Assembly: GCF_042680725.1 (NCBI RefSeq)
Contig: NZ_JBHUEK010000010.1
Coordinates: forward strand, 186,001 to 250,000
DNA from: Ferdinandcohnia salidurans
GTDB lineage: Bacteria; Bacillota; Bacilli; Bacillales; Bacillaceae_L
Length of the DNA: 64,000 nucleotides
Direction of reading: 5' to 3'
The translations under genes and the position numbers were made by a program. Under the pieces are notes generated by a model, which made no database searches, had not been told where the DNA came from, and saw only the letters and a list, made by a program, of their open reading frames with translations. Positions 53,901-61,102 of the stretch are shown one piece after another (the first letter of the stretch is position 1; every line of letters starts with the position of its first letter).

Positions 53901-54126
53901 TTCTATGAAGAAGATGGGGACTGTTATTATCTCAGCAGCTATCATTCTTGGAGGAACATTTGCAGCCATGATGCCATCTGGAATGCTCTCATTGCTCCAG
54001 ATTGCATCAATCACACTCGTCGGTCTCATGCTGTACGCATTTGTGATTCTGCCATTATTTATCCCAGTTATGGTCAAAAACTTTGGCATCGCCAACTGGT
54101 GGCCATTTAAACGACCAACCAATTAA
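50989..54126 (+). CDS. MMPL/RND family transporter (YdgH-like)
   Basis: 1045 residues. Two membrane bundles (about 1-400 and 870-1040) enclose a long extracellular region. RND/MMPL motifs GIGTDYCILLLSRFKEEL (first bundle) and ALGVDYSIFLMDRFNEYR (second) carry the proton-relay aspartates. Residues about 470-790 consist of repeated Gly/Leu/Gln-rich segments (ITNGLTGINDGQQQLLDGF, QLTQLTDGLTQSADGLEQV), which form coiled rods in YhgE/Pip- and YdgH-type proteins. It is larger than B. subtilis YdgH (about 885) because of this region. Exported substrate unknown (drug or lipid). Confidence 0.9.
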   Translation: MKFIIKRKWFVLIAWVVVVAGLFLAAPNMGDLVREKGQITVPDEYSSSIAGQILNDAQSQEGGGDETQVALVFHDKKKLTDDEIKEAEKAIQLLEEKKEEIGITEILTHFNEETLKEQLVSEEGKAILASVTISWNDREPKEVSDALYQAIEDVKVDHYYTSEWLISEDLVTSSQEGLKKTEGITVVFILVVLLLVFRSLVAPIIPLVTVGFTYLASQSIVAMLVDKFDFPISTYTQIFLVAILFGIGTDYCILLLSRFKEELSQRESLTEAIVETYKNAGRTVFFSGVAVMIGFAAIGFSQFILYQSAVAVAVGVAILLVALFTVVPFFMAVLGKKLFWPSKQKLEHGDSKIWAVAGRFSLSRPLLSLIIVAAIIAPFLFVYDGELSYNSLEELSGDVNSIKAFNAISDSFRPGESMPTQIVLKNDEAMDSTEYIELAEKISREVEKVDLVDSIRSVTRPTGEPIEDLFVANQAKTLEEGIGEGKDGLTQIKDGLEEAGSELAKSEPELKTATDGIGELITGTNQVKSVLTEIQTNLSKIESGIRSGTAGIDTMIAEVDKAKAGSEELLNYYNTKLLVGYKDAQSGIAGLQTGYTEIANALKQLTTGVNQLNEGGFAYLEGYYIHAESGQSIADDDVYKGMKQSLQGIPQLSAGIQELNGHLSEVNTGMTQANAGFEQLLKEQAALPAGLEQLIAGLEELKGGLVQAANGQGQIVQGMPQITNGLTGINDGQQQLLDGFGSLGGQLTQLTDGLTQSADGLEQVSAGLGSAQEYLSNLSNSEELNAFYMPEEVLESDDFAQVLDVYMSKDRKVMTLDVIFEANPYSNEAMAQIEEIEAAVARATKDTKLENADVALGGITSTNTDLSKMSEQDYSRTIVLMFIGIALILIFLFRSLIMPLYLIGSLILTYYTSMAINEVIFVNILGYSGISWAVPFFGFVILVALGVDYSIFLMDRFNEYRDIPVAEAMLLSMKKMGTVIISAAIILGGTFAAMMPSGMLSLLQIASITLVGLMLYAFVILPLFIPVMVKNFGIANWWPFKRPTN

Positions 54127-54131
54127 TCATA

Positions 54132-54168
54132 AAACCAGGCTCCCTGTCGCGGGGGCCTTGTTTTTTTA
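54132..54168. terminator. Terminator after the MMPL gene
   Basis: AACCAGGCTCCC pairs imperfectly with GGGGGCCTTGTT, followed by seven T. Confidence 0.75.
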
Positions 54169-54179
54169 GGCTAAGTTGT

Positions 54180-54515
54180 TCACTCAAAATAACTCCGATA
54201 TATCTTTTCAATTTTTTCCTTAAAGGGTTCCATCGGGACAAAACGTGCTTCTCTAACATACTCCTTACCTTCCACAAATAAAAGTAGGACCGGAACTGTG
54301 AAAATGGAAAAATAACCTGCAACATCTTCAACATCGTCGGCATTCACAAAGCCAAGTTGTATTTCGGGGAAATCACCCATTACTTCCCTAACCTGAGGCA
54401 ATAATGAATGGCAAACACTGCAATCGGTTCTTGAGATGTAGATAAAAGAAAGTGGATGTTTCTCTATAAAATGTTGGATATTATCAACAGATGTTAATTC
54501 AATAAATTCTCTCAT
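54180..54515 (-). CDS. Thioredoxin family protein (YdfQ-like)
   Basis: 111 residues. Thioredoxin fold with the redox motif CSVC in ISRTDCSVCHSLLPQV (about residues 32-35), LGFVNADDVEDVAGYFSIFTVPVLLLF and the cis-proline in TVPV. The usual WCGPC is replaced by CSVC, so the reduction potential and partner probably differ from housekeeping TrxA. No signal peptide. Confidence 0.85.
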   Translation of the reverse strand: MREFIELTSVDNIQHFIEKHPLSFIYISRTDCSVCHSLLPQVREVMGDFPEIQLGFVNADDVEDVAGYFSIFTVPVLLLFVEGKEYVREARFVPMEPFKEKIEKIYRSYFE

Positions 54516-54645
54516 TTTGGGCCTCCAAACAAAAATATGATATTAATAAGGTGCGTAAGCCTTTATGCTTTTAAACTCATTCAGAGCATTAATTGTATGA
54601 ATATATAAAAACGTTGTTTTGCACATACTTTAATTTCTTCGCGCA

Positions 54646-54669
54646 CATTATACCCTATGTGGTATAATG
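54646..54669. promoter_or_regulatory. CsoR/CstR-like operator overlapping a -10 box
   Basis: CATTATACC (54646-54654) and GGTATAATG (54661-54669) are perfect 9-bp arms around CTATGT. The core ATACC-N6-GGTAT resembles operators of CsoR-family repressors (copper or persulfide sensors). The right arm contains TATAAT, so binding would cover the promoter of the gene at 54698. Confidence 0.5.
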
Positions 54670-54697
54670 ATATACAATAGCACAGTGGAGGTACAAG

Positions 54698-55756
54698 ATG
54701 CATTTCATACAAATTGGCTCTCTAGCCATCATGACAAAATGGATCATCCTTGGAGTTGGCATAATCGCAGGCCTTATCATAGCAAGGGTTTGGTTAGCCA
54801 AAACAACATCAACTGACAATACCAAAAGCATTATCAATCTACTCACTAACGGCATTTTCATTGGCTTTTTAGCGTGGAAGGGAAGTTTATTCCTTTTAGA
54901 GCCAGCACTCGTCATAAAAAGTCCGATGTCCTTACTCTATTTCACCGGAGGAACAAAAGGATTAGCGATTGCATTTGTTATTATATTACTTTATTTTCTA
55001 TATCACATAAAAAAGAGAACAGTAACAAAATCGCATCTCATTCGCTCAGTGCTTATTGTGAGCTTCACAACCGCTATGCTCCATGATTTACTAGCGCTAT
55101 TTTTCCTTCACGATGACAGTGTTTTGCATTTTATAAAATCAATGGGTGCATTCTTTCTTTTATTGTTGACACTCTATAATAAAGGACAACAAAAAAAGGA
55201 AGTGCTTCATGAGATGAAAAAAGCAGCGTTAATCGTTGGTTTAACAGGCCTTATTGTGTGGACGGTCAATAGCAATATTTCTTTCGCTACCCCGACAGAA
55301 GATGTAAAAGCAACTGAGGTTGAAGTTGGAATTTCTGAAGGGCAATTGGCACCTGATTTCACCTTAAAAACAACAAGTGGAGAAGAAATGAAGCTTTCAG
55401 AGTTTAGAGGGAAGAAAGTTATTTTAAACTTTTGGGCAAGCTGGTGCCCACCATGTAAAGCGGAAATGCCACATATGGAAGAGTTTTATGTGGAAAATAA
55501 GGAATCCAATGCTGCGCTGTTATCGGTAAATCTAACAACTGCAGAGAAAAAGAGCTCGGACGTTGCGAAATTTGTGGATGAATATGGGCTCACCTTTCCA
55601 GTCCTACTTGATGAGGAAGGAAATATTGGACAAATCTATCAAGCTTACGCGATTCCGACAAGTTATTTAATTGATTCCAGGGGCATCGTCCGGAAAAAAA
55701 TTGTCGGGCCGATGGATAAGGAAATGATGACAGAGTTAATCAATAGTGTGAATTAA
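54698..55756 (+). CDS. TlpA-like thiol-disulfide oxidoreductase fused to a membrane domain
   Basis: 352 residues. The first about 185 form five or six hydrophobic helices, opening FIQIGSLAIMTKWIILGVGII, a pattern like the N-terminus of prolipoprotein diacylglyceryl transferase (Lgt). A tether and a TlpA/ResA-type thioredoxin domain follow (about 215-352) with NFWASWCPPCKAEMPHMEEF and the cis-proline in AYAIPTSYLID. The catalytic domain is extracytoplasmic and should reduce disulfides, as in cytochrome c maturation. RBS GTGGAGG. The membrane part may feed electrons or only anchor the domain. Confidence 0.87.
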   Translation: MHFIQIGSLAIMTKWIILGVGIIAGLIIARVWLAKTTSTDNTKSIINLLTNGIFIGFLAWKGSLFLLEPALVIKSPMSLLYFTGGTKGLAIAFVIILLYFLYHIKKRTVTKSHLIRSVLIVSFTTAMLHDLLALFFLHDDSVLHFIKSMGAFFLLLLTLYNKGQQKKEVLHEMKKAALIVGLTGLIVWTVNSNISFATPTEDVKATEVEVGISEGQLAPDFTLKTTSGEEMKLSEFRGKKVILNFWASWCPPCKAEMPHMEEFYVENKESNAALLSVNLTTAEKKSSDVAKFVDEYGLTFPVLLDEEGNIGQIYQAYAIPTSYLIDSRGIVRKKIVGPMDKEMMTELINSVN

Positions 55757-55793
55757 AAAAAGAAAAGTGAGTCTCGTCACTTTTCTTTTTTTT
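55754..55793. terminator. Bidirectional terminator
   Basis: AAAAAAAGAAAAGTGA and TCACTTTTCTTTTTTT pair around GTCTCG. It overlaps the last codons of the minus-strand gene. Confidence 0.85.
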
Positions 55794-56337
55794 CGCCCTG
55801 ATTTTGAATGAGTTCGTCCACCAAGTTTTCAGCAGCACGACGATAAAATTGGCTAGCTGTAATAAAGGATAGAATCAAAAGCACCTTTTTCAGCTGTTCA
55901 TCCTCGGAAGCGCCAATTTCTTCTGACACATCCTTCATCTTTGTATCGACATCTTCTTTGAATTCAGTTGCATTTTTTTTATAGAGAGCAAGATAGCTCT
56001 TATAAAATTCTTCGAGCTCGAACTTCTCATCATTCATGATTCTTTGATTTACACCATCAAGTGTTGCCTTGATATCATTGATGGATAGCCCACCTTTTAG
56101 TTGGTAAATCAAACTTAATAAAAGTAAATGCTCTCTCGAATATTTTTTGTTTTTAATCGGAATCAGCAATTTACCTTTTGCGTAATTGTTGATCATGGTT
56201 TTCGTAAGGACCTTTTCATCCTCATTTCTTTTTGTGGGGCTAAACGTATTTTCAAAGAGTTGGATGACCTGGTCCATGTATAAATCAATTTGTGGAATGT
56301 CCTCTAAAAAAATATTTTTATCAACATCTATATTCAT
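55777..56337 (-). CDS. DUF1836 domain protein
   Basis: 186 residues. DUF1836 features: DIPQIDLYMDQVIQLFE, then LTKTMINNYAKGKLLIPIKNKKYSREHLLLLSLIYQLKGGLSINDIK. The latter resembles the MerR-type helix-turn-helix, so it may be a DNA-binding regulator. RBS TGAGGTCA. No target is evident. Confidence 0.82.
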   Translation of the reverse strand: MNIDVDKNIFLEDIPQIDLYMDQVIQLFENTFSPTKRNEDEKVLTKTMINNYAKGKLLIPIKNKKYSREHLLLLSLIYQLKGGLSINDIKATLDGVNQRIMNDEKFELEEFYKSYLALYKKNATEFKEDVDTKMKDVSEEIGASEDEQLKKVLLILSFITASQFYRRAAENLVDELIQNQGEKKEK

Positions 56338-56509
56338 GGTTATGACCTCATTTATAACGATATTATTTGTTACCTAGTTTACTCTATAACTATCAGAAAG
56401 TAAATGTTGACTACATGATGAAATGTGTATATGATTATAAGTAGTATCGATAACTACATGTAATGGTATCTTTAATGAATTCAATTAAAATAGATGAGCG
56501 GTGATAAAT

Positions 56510-57181
56510 ATGAAAATTGTATGTTTTGGTGATAGTTTAACTAGAGGTGTTTCTTTTGTGAAAGGTCGCATGCGAATCTTAAAAGAAAATTATCCTGCGT
56601 TTTTACAGCAATTTGCTTCTGATCACATCACTGTTATAAATAAAGGTGTCTTTAATGATAATTCCGATTTATTGTTGTCCCGAGTTGAAAAAGATGTGAT
56701 TGACGAACACCCTGATTACGTAATCATTAATATTGGTGGCAATGACTGCAATTTTAAATGGGACGAAGTGGCGAAGAATCCTGAAGATGAGCATCAGCCA
56801 ATTGTGCCAATTGAACGCTATATGGATAACCTGAAAAAATTAATTCAACGAATCCAAGAAACGAATAGTACTCCAATTTTGATGACCTTACCACCACTTG
56901 ACCCTGTTCGGTATTACAAGCTACTTGCTCAAACGTATGGCAGCTCAATCAGTCATTGGATTAGTCTTCAAGGAGGCATCGAGCACTGGCACGGTCTCTA
57001 TAATCACAGCTTGAATAGCTTAGCTGAGCAATTAAATGTCTTGAAAATTGATGTGCGTACAGCCATGAAACATGCTGGGAACCTGAATGATTTTATTAGT
57101 GATGATGGGATTCATTTGACAGGTGAAGGGTACAAAACAATGAGTAGTGCCATTTTCTCTTCTTTAGTAAAAACAAAATAA
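56510..57181 (+). CDS. SGNH/GDSL hydrolase
   Basis: 223 residues from the ATG at 56510 (RBS CGGTGA). The nucleophile serine is in FGDSLTRG at the N-terminus; block III is NIGGNDCNF and the catalytic Asp-His pair is DDGIHLTGEGY near the C-terminus. No signal peptide. The fold covers esterases, lipases and acetyl-hydrolases; the natural substrate is unknown. Confidence 0.88.
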   Translation: MKIVCFGDSLTRGVSFVKGRMRILKENYPAFLQQFASDHITVINKGVFNDNSDLLLSRVEKDVIDEHPDYVIINIGGNDCNFKWDEVAKNPEDEHQPIVPIERYMDNLKKLIQRIQETNSTPILMTLPPLDPVRYYKLLAQTYGSSISHWISLQGGIEHWHGLYNHSLNSLAEQLNVLKIDVRTAMKHAGNLNDFISDDGIHLTGEGYKTMSSAIFSSLVKTK

Positions 57182-57188
57182 AAGGAAT

Positions 57189-57218
57189 ATGCCACTTGTA
57201 TAATAGGTGGCATTTTTC
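57189..57218 (+). terminator. Terminator after the GDSL gene
   Basis: ATGCCAC and GTGGCAT pair, followed by TTTTT. Confidence 0.75.
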
Positions 57219-57331
57219 TATTCAAAATGGAATACAACAAGAGTAATGTGAAAAACTGTATATCAATGGACATAAGCAAATAGGAAAGCTAAGATAAAAA
57301 CATGAGAATGAGTAAAGGTAGATGAAAACAA

Positions 57332-57913
57332 ATGAACTATTATAAATCTGATTACATACTTACGATGAAGGATATTGTTCGTGAGGGACATCCGATTTTA
57401 GCTGAGAAAACAAAAGAGGTTCCAGTGCCGATTGCAGAAGAGGACAAGGAATCACTTATTAGCATGATGAATTATATAAAAAACAGCCAGGACCCTGCGC
57501 TTGCAAAAAAGTACGGTTTACGACCTGGGGTTGGCTTATCTGCAAACCAAGTTGGTCTCAATAAGCGGATGTTTGTCGCCTATTTTACAGACTTTGATGA
57601 CAAATTGCATGAATACCATGTAGTGAACCCGAAAATTGTGAGTCATTCGGTATCCATGACTTATTTGCCAGAAGGAGAAGGATGTCTATCGGTCGATCGA
57701 CCGGTAGAAGGCTATGTTCCTAGGTATGAAAAAATTAAAGTGAAAGCATATGATATCAATGGTCAGGAATTTACTCTTCGTTTAAAAGGCTATGCCTCTA
57801 TCGTCTTTCAACATGAAATTGACCATCTAAACGGAATCATGTTTTACGATCATATCAACAAACAGAATCCATTTAAGCTTCCAGAAAACGTAGAAATCAA
57901 GAGCCTCTATTAA
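57332..57913 (+). CDS. def: Peptide deformylase
   Basis: 193 residues. All three motifs are present: GVGLSANQVG (motif 1), EGCLSV (motif 2, Cys zinc ligand) and HEIDH (motif 3, two His ligands and the catalytic Glu). It removes the formyl group from nascent protein N-termini using Fe2+ or Zn2+. The insertion YIKNSQDPALAKKYGLRPG is typical of type 2 enzymes of Gram-positive bacteria (DefB/YkrB). The start is uncertain; homologs begin nearer TMKDIVREGHP. Confidence 0.93.
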   Translation: MNYYKSDYILTMKDIVREGHPILAEKTKEVPVPIAEEDKESLISMMNYIKNSQDPALAKKYGLRPGVGLSANQVGLNKRMFVAYFTDFDDKLHEYHVVNPKIVSHSVSMTYLPEGEGCLSVDRPVEGYVPRYEKIKVKAYDINGQEFTLRLKGYASIVFQHEIDHLNGIMFYDHINKQNPFKLPENVEIKSLY

Positions 57914-57951
57914 TACAATTGGTAATTCCAAAGAATTTTGGAGGGATAGGC

Positions 57952-59124
57952 ATGAAATATAATTTTGATGAATCAATCAATCGATTGCAGACGAACTCAA
58001 TAAAGTGGGATGAGGTAGAAAATTTATTTGGGGATAAAGAGATGCTTCCGATGTGGGTAGCAGATATGGATTTTAAATCGCCACAGCCGGTCATCGATGC
58101 CTTAATAAATCGCGCTGAGCATGGAATTTATGGCTATACTACAAGACCTGACGCCTATTATGATGCAACAGTTGGCTGGATGAAACGTCGTCATAATTGG
58201 ACGATTGATAAGGATTGGGTTACTTTTTGCCCTGGTGTAGTCCCAGCATTACATATTATTGTTCAAAACTTTACAAGCCCTGGCGATAAAGTCTTAATAC
58301 AGCCACCTGTTTATTATCCGTTCATGAGCGTAATTGAAAAGAATGGACGGGAAATCGTCAATAATCCGCTACAATTTGAAAATGGTCGTTATACCATGGA
58401 TTTTGATGACCTTGAGAAAAAAATTGATTCAAATGTAAAAATGATTATTCTTTCAAATCCACATAATCCGGTTGGACGTGTGTGGACAAAGGATGAATTG
58501 ACAAAGTTAGGAGAAATTTGTTTGAAGCACAATATCCTTGTGGTTTCGGATGAAATTCATTTTGACCTCGTTTATAAAGGGAATGTGCATACACCATTTG
58601 CTGCGATTTCTGCTGAATTTGCTGAGCATTCTATTACATGTACGGCACCTAGTAAGACTTTTAATCTTGCGGGGTTAAAAACATCAAATATCATCATTCC
58701 GAACAAAGAGTACCGCGAGAAATTTACGAAAGCCGTCGAGGACGCCTTCATTAGTATGACCAATACATTTGGAGTAACCGCCCTTATTGCTGCCTATGAA
58801 GAAGGGGACGAATGGCTTGATCAACTCATGGAATACTTACAAGGAAACCTAGATTTCCTTAAAGAATATATTCATACCCATATTCCAGAGGTAAAAGTAA
58901 TTGAACCTGAAGCAACTTATCTCGTGTGGCTGGATTGTCGACAGCTTGGCCTAGAAGCCAAAGAACTAGAGCATGTCATTCAAAAACAAGGTAAAGTCGC
59001 ATTTGACGAAGGCTATATTTTTGGAAAAGAAGGAGAAGGCTTCACCAGAATCAACATCGCTTGCCCAAGAGCTTTATTAGAAGAAGGCTTGAAACGATTT
59101 AGCCGAGCAGTTAAGTATAGGTAA
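57952..59124 (+). CDS. PatB/MalY-type PLP-dependent C-S lyase (cystathionine beta-lyase)
   Basis: 390 residues from the ATG at 57952 with RBS TTGGAGGG. Fold-type I aminotransferase: MWVADMDFKSPQPVIDAL near the start, the PLP aspartate region VSDEIHFDLVY and the Schiff-base lysine in APSKTFNLAGLK, features of the MalY/PatB group. It cleaves cystathionine (or aminotransfers) to homocysteine, pyruvate and ammonia. Located 38 bases after the deformylase gene. Confidence 0.9.
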   Translation: MKYNFDESINRLQTNSIKWDEVENLFGDKEMLPMWVADMDFKSPQPVIDALINRAEHGIYGYTTRPDAYYDATVGWMKRRHNWTIDKDWVTFCPGVVPALHIIVQNFTSPGDKVLIQPPVYYPFMSVIEKNGREIVNNPLQFENGRYTMDFDDLEKKIDSNVKMIILSNPHNPVGRVWTKDELTKLGEICLKHNILVVSDEIHFDLVYKGNVHTPFAAISAEFAEHSITCTAPSKTFNLAGLKTSNIIIPNKEYREKFTKAVEDAFISMTNTFGVTALIAAYEEGDEWLDQLMEYLQGNLDFLKEYIHTHIPEVKVIEPEATYLVWLDCRQLGLEAKELEHVIQKQGKVAFDEGYIFGKEGEGFTRINIACPRALLEEGLKRFSRAVKYR

Positions 59125-59126
59125 AG

Positions 59127-59164
59127 AAAAAAGCTTGAAGGCCATTAAAAACCTTCAAGCTTTT
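59127..59164. terminator. Bidirectional terminator
   Basis: AAAAGCTTGAAGG and CCTTCAAGCTTTT pair between convergent genes. Confidence 0.88.
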
Positions 59165-59169
59165 CGTGT

Positions 59170-59598
59170 TTAGTATTCAGGATTAAATGTTTCCTTTTCC
59201 TTACGTACTAAGCAAAGGATTCCTGCAATGAGGTATAGAATACTTGCAATAATGGAGATTAAGAATGTTGCAAGTGTGGTAAGTACAGCTACTACAATTA
59301 ACAGAATTCCTGCTGCTTTTGGATGCTTATTCCCTTTAAGAAGAAATAACGATACAACTCCGAGTATGATGGCTAAAATACTAACGATAATGAAATACCA
59401 GCCACCGGATGTTACCATATCTGTAATGATGCCCATATCGACTCCTTCAAGAGTTGGATCTTCAGCAGCGATGCTCTCCATTTCTTGTGTGAACTCATTA
59501 TTGTCACCAAGACCTACAAACATAAATCCAAATAAAGTTAAAAATACAAAGAAACAAGCTCCAATAATCGTTAAAACAAATTCACCAGTACGTTTCAT
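59170..59598 (-). CDS. DUF4064 membrane protein
   Basis: 142 residues with four hydrophobic helices (about 8-28, 65-87, 95-112 and 115-132). The opening MKRTGEFVLTIIGACFF is typical of DUF4064. The loop between helices 1 and 2 is extracytoplasmic and acidic. RBS AAGGGGGAA. Function unknown. Confidence 0.82.
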   Translation of the reverse strand: MKRTGEFVLTIIGACFFVFLTLFGFMFVGLGDNNEFTQEMESIAAEDPTLEGVDMGIITDMVTSGGWYFIIVSILAIILGVVSLFLLKGNKHPKAAGILLIVVAVLTTLATFLISIIASILYLIAGILCLVRKEKETFNPEY

Positions 59599-59971
59599 TC
59601 ATGGTTCCCCCTTAAAAAATGTTTCCTTTTGATTGTACTATACAGTATATAGTATGCAATCCGATTTTCTTCCTAATCCTCTCCAAAAGTGGAATTAGTT
59701 TATTTACGAAAAAAGAGAAAAAAGGTTTCAAAAATGGTGTAATTAATTTTTCAGGTGAAATATGCATATAAAAATATTCCTTTAATACGTATTATTACAA
59801 TCATGTTAAAGGAATATTAAAAAAATTTTGCAAACTGTAGACAATTTATGTTAACCTAGAATTATAGGTGTTTAAATGGTAAATATACCAAATTAATCCA
59901 GGTAGTAGTTTGGTAGTAAACCTCGTTCTAAGAGGGTCTACATAAAAAATAAATATTTAGGGGGAATGCAA
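59599..59971. other. Divergent intergenic region before the TRAP transporter genes
   Basis: No gene is seen. It contains TACTATA-N5-TATAGTA (59636-59654), which overlaps -10-like elements for the DUF4064 gene. It also holds a long inverted repeat AATATTCCTTTAA...TTAAAGGAATATT (59773-59785 and 59806-59818) with a 20-base loop. No clear sigma-A -35/-10 pair for the TAXI gene could be fixed. Confidence 0.5.
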
Positions 59972-60979
59972 ATGCTGAAGAAGTACTCATTTCTAACTTT
60001 GCTGCTAGCATTGGTTTTACTCATTGCTGCATGTAGCAGTGATAACACGAATGGTGACGACAAGGATGAAGGAGGCGATAGCAGTGCTGAATCTGGGACA
60101 ATCGATCTTCTCATGGGTACAGGTAGCCAAGGAGGGACCTATTTTCCACTTGGTGCCGAAATGGCGAATGTTTGGAACAAGAATATTGACAACGTGAACG
60201 TAACATCAACTGAATCAGGTGCTTCTGTAGAGAACCTTGCAAAAATTTCAAATGGTGAATTTGACCTTGGAATGACAGTTAATTTACCTGCTTATAATGC
60301 GCTTAATGGAACTGGTGATTTTGAAGGTAAGAAAGTTGAAAACTTCGCATTTATTGGACATATTTATCCAGAAGTTCTTCAAATCATTACACGTGAAAGC
60401 ACTGGTGTTGAGACAATTGCAGATTTAAAAGGAAAGAGAATTGCGATTGGACCTCCAGGAAGTGGAACGCAAACTGCAACAAAAGCGGTCTTAGCAGCTT
60501 ATGGGATCAACGATGGCGATTATGAGGCATACCAAGAAGGATTCGGTGATGCAAAATCGAAACTACAAGACGGTACTATTGATGCTTCATTCGGACTACT
60601 TGGCCTGCCAGATGCAGGTATTGACGAGCTTCAAGCCTCAGTTGGCGATGTGAAGTTCTTAGAGGTAACAGGTGATGAATTAACAACGGTAGAAGAAACA
60701 AGTGGATACACTGGCTATACAATTAAAGCAGGTTCTTACGAATGGTTAAAAGAGGATGCGAATGTTGTATCCGCATACGCTGTTCTTGTTGCAAATACAG
60801 ACACAGTGAATGATGAATTAGCTTACCAACTTGCAAAAGTCATGCTTGAAAAGGCAAGTGAAAATACACATGCTCAAGCAGCCCACATGACAAAAGAAAA
60901 CGCACTTAGTGGATTAGGAGATTTACCAATTCATCCTGGTGCAGAAAAGTACTATAAAGAAATTGGAATACTAGATTAA
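59972..60979 (+). CDS. TAXI family TRAP transporter substrate-binding lipoprotein
   Basis: About 335 residues from the ATG at 59972 (RBS AGGGGG; an ATG two codons earlier abuts it). Lipidated cysteine at residue 21 (LIAAC). The mature part has LLMGTGSQGGTYFPLGAEMANVW, the TAXI signature, and KGKRIAIGPPGSGTQ. It delivers a solute (often glutamate or other organic anions in characterised members) to the TRAP permease encoded next. Confidence 0.92.
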   Translation: MLKKYSFLTLLLALVLLIAACSSDNTNGDDKDEGGDSSAESGTIDLLMGTGSQGGTYFPLGAEMANVWNKNIDNVNVTSTESGASVENLAKISNGEFDLGMTVNLPAYNALNGTGDFEGKKVENFAFIGHIYPEVLQIITRESTGVETIADLKGKRIAIGPPGSGTQTATKAVLAAYGINDGDYEAYQEGFGDAKSKLQDGTIDASFGLLGLPDAGIDELQASVGDVKFLEVTGDELTTVEETSGYTGYTIKAGSYEWLKEDANVVSAYAVLVANTDTVNDELAYQLAKVMLEKASENTHAQAAHMTKENALSGLGDLPIHPGAEKYYKEIGILD

Positions 60980-60993
60980 TAGCTTAAAAGAAG

Positions 60994-61028
60994 AAGGGCT
61001 TAACACTATGTGTTCTAGCCCTTTTTTT
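60994..61028 (+). terminator. Intercistronic terminator in the TRAP operon
   Basis: AAGGGCTTAACAC pairs with GTGTTCTAGCCCTT, followed by seven T. Probably partial, giving more binding protein than permease. Confidence 0.75.
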
Positions 61029-61102
61029 CACAAGGATTACTTTTGTTAATCCAATCCAATTAATCGTGTTAAATAAAATAGATTTCACAGGTGGTGGTAA
61101 GA

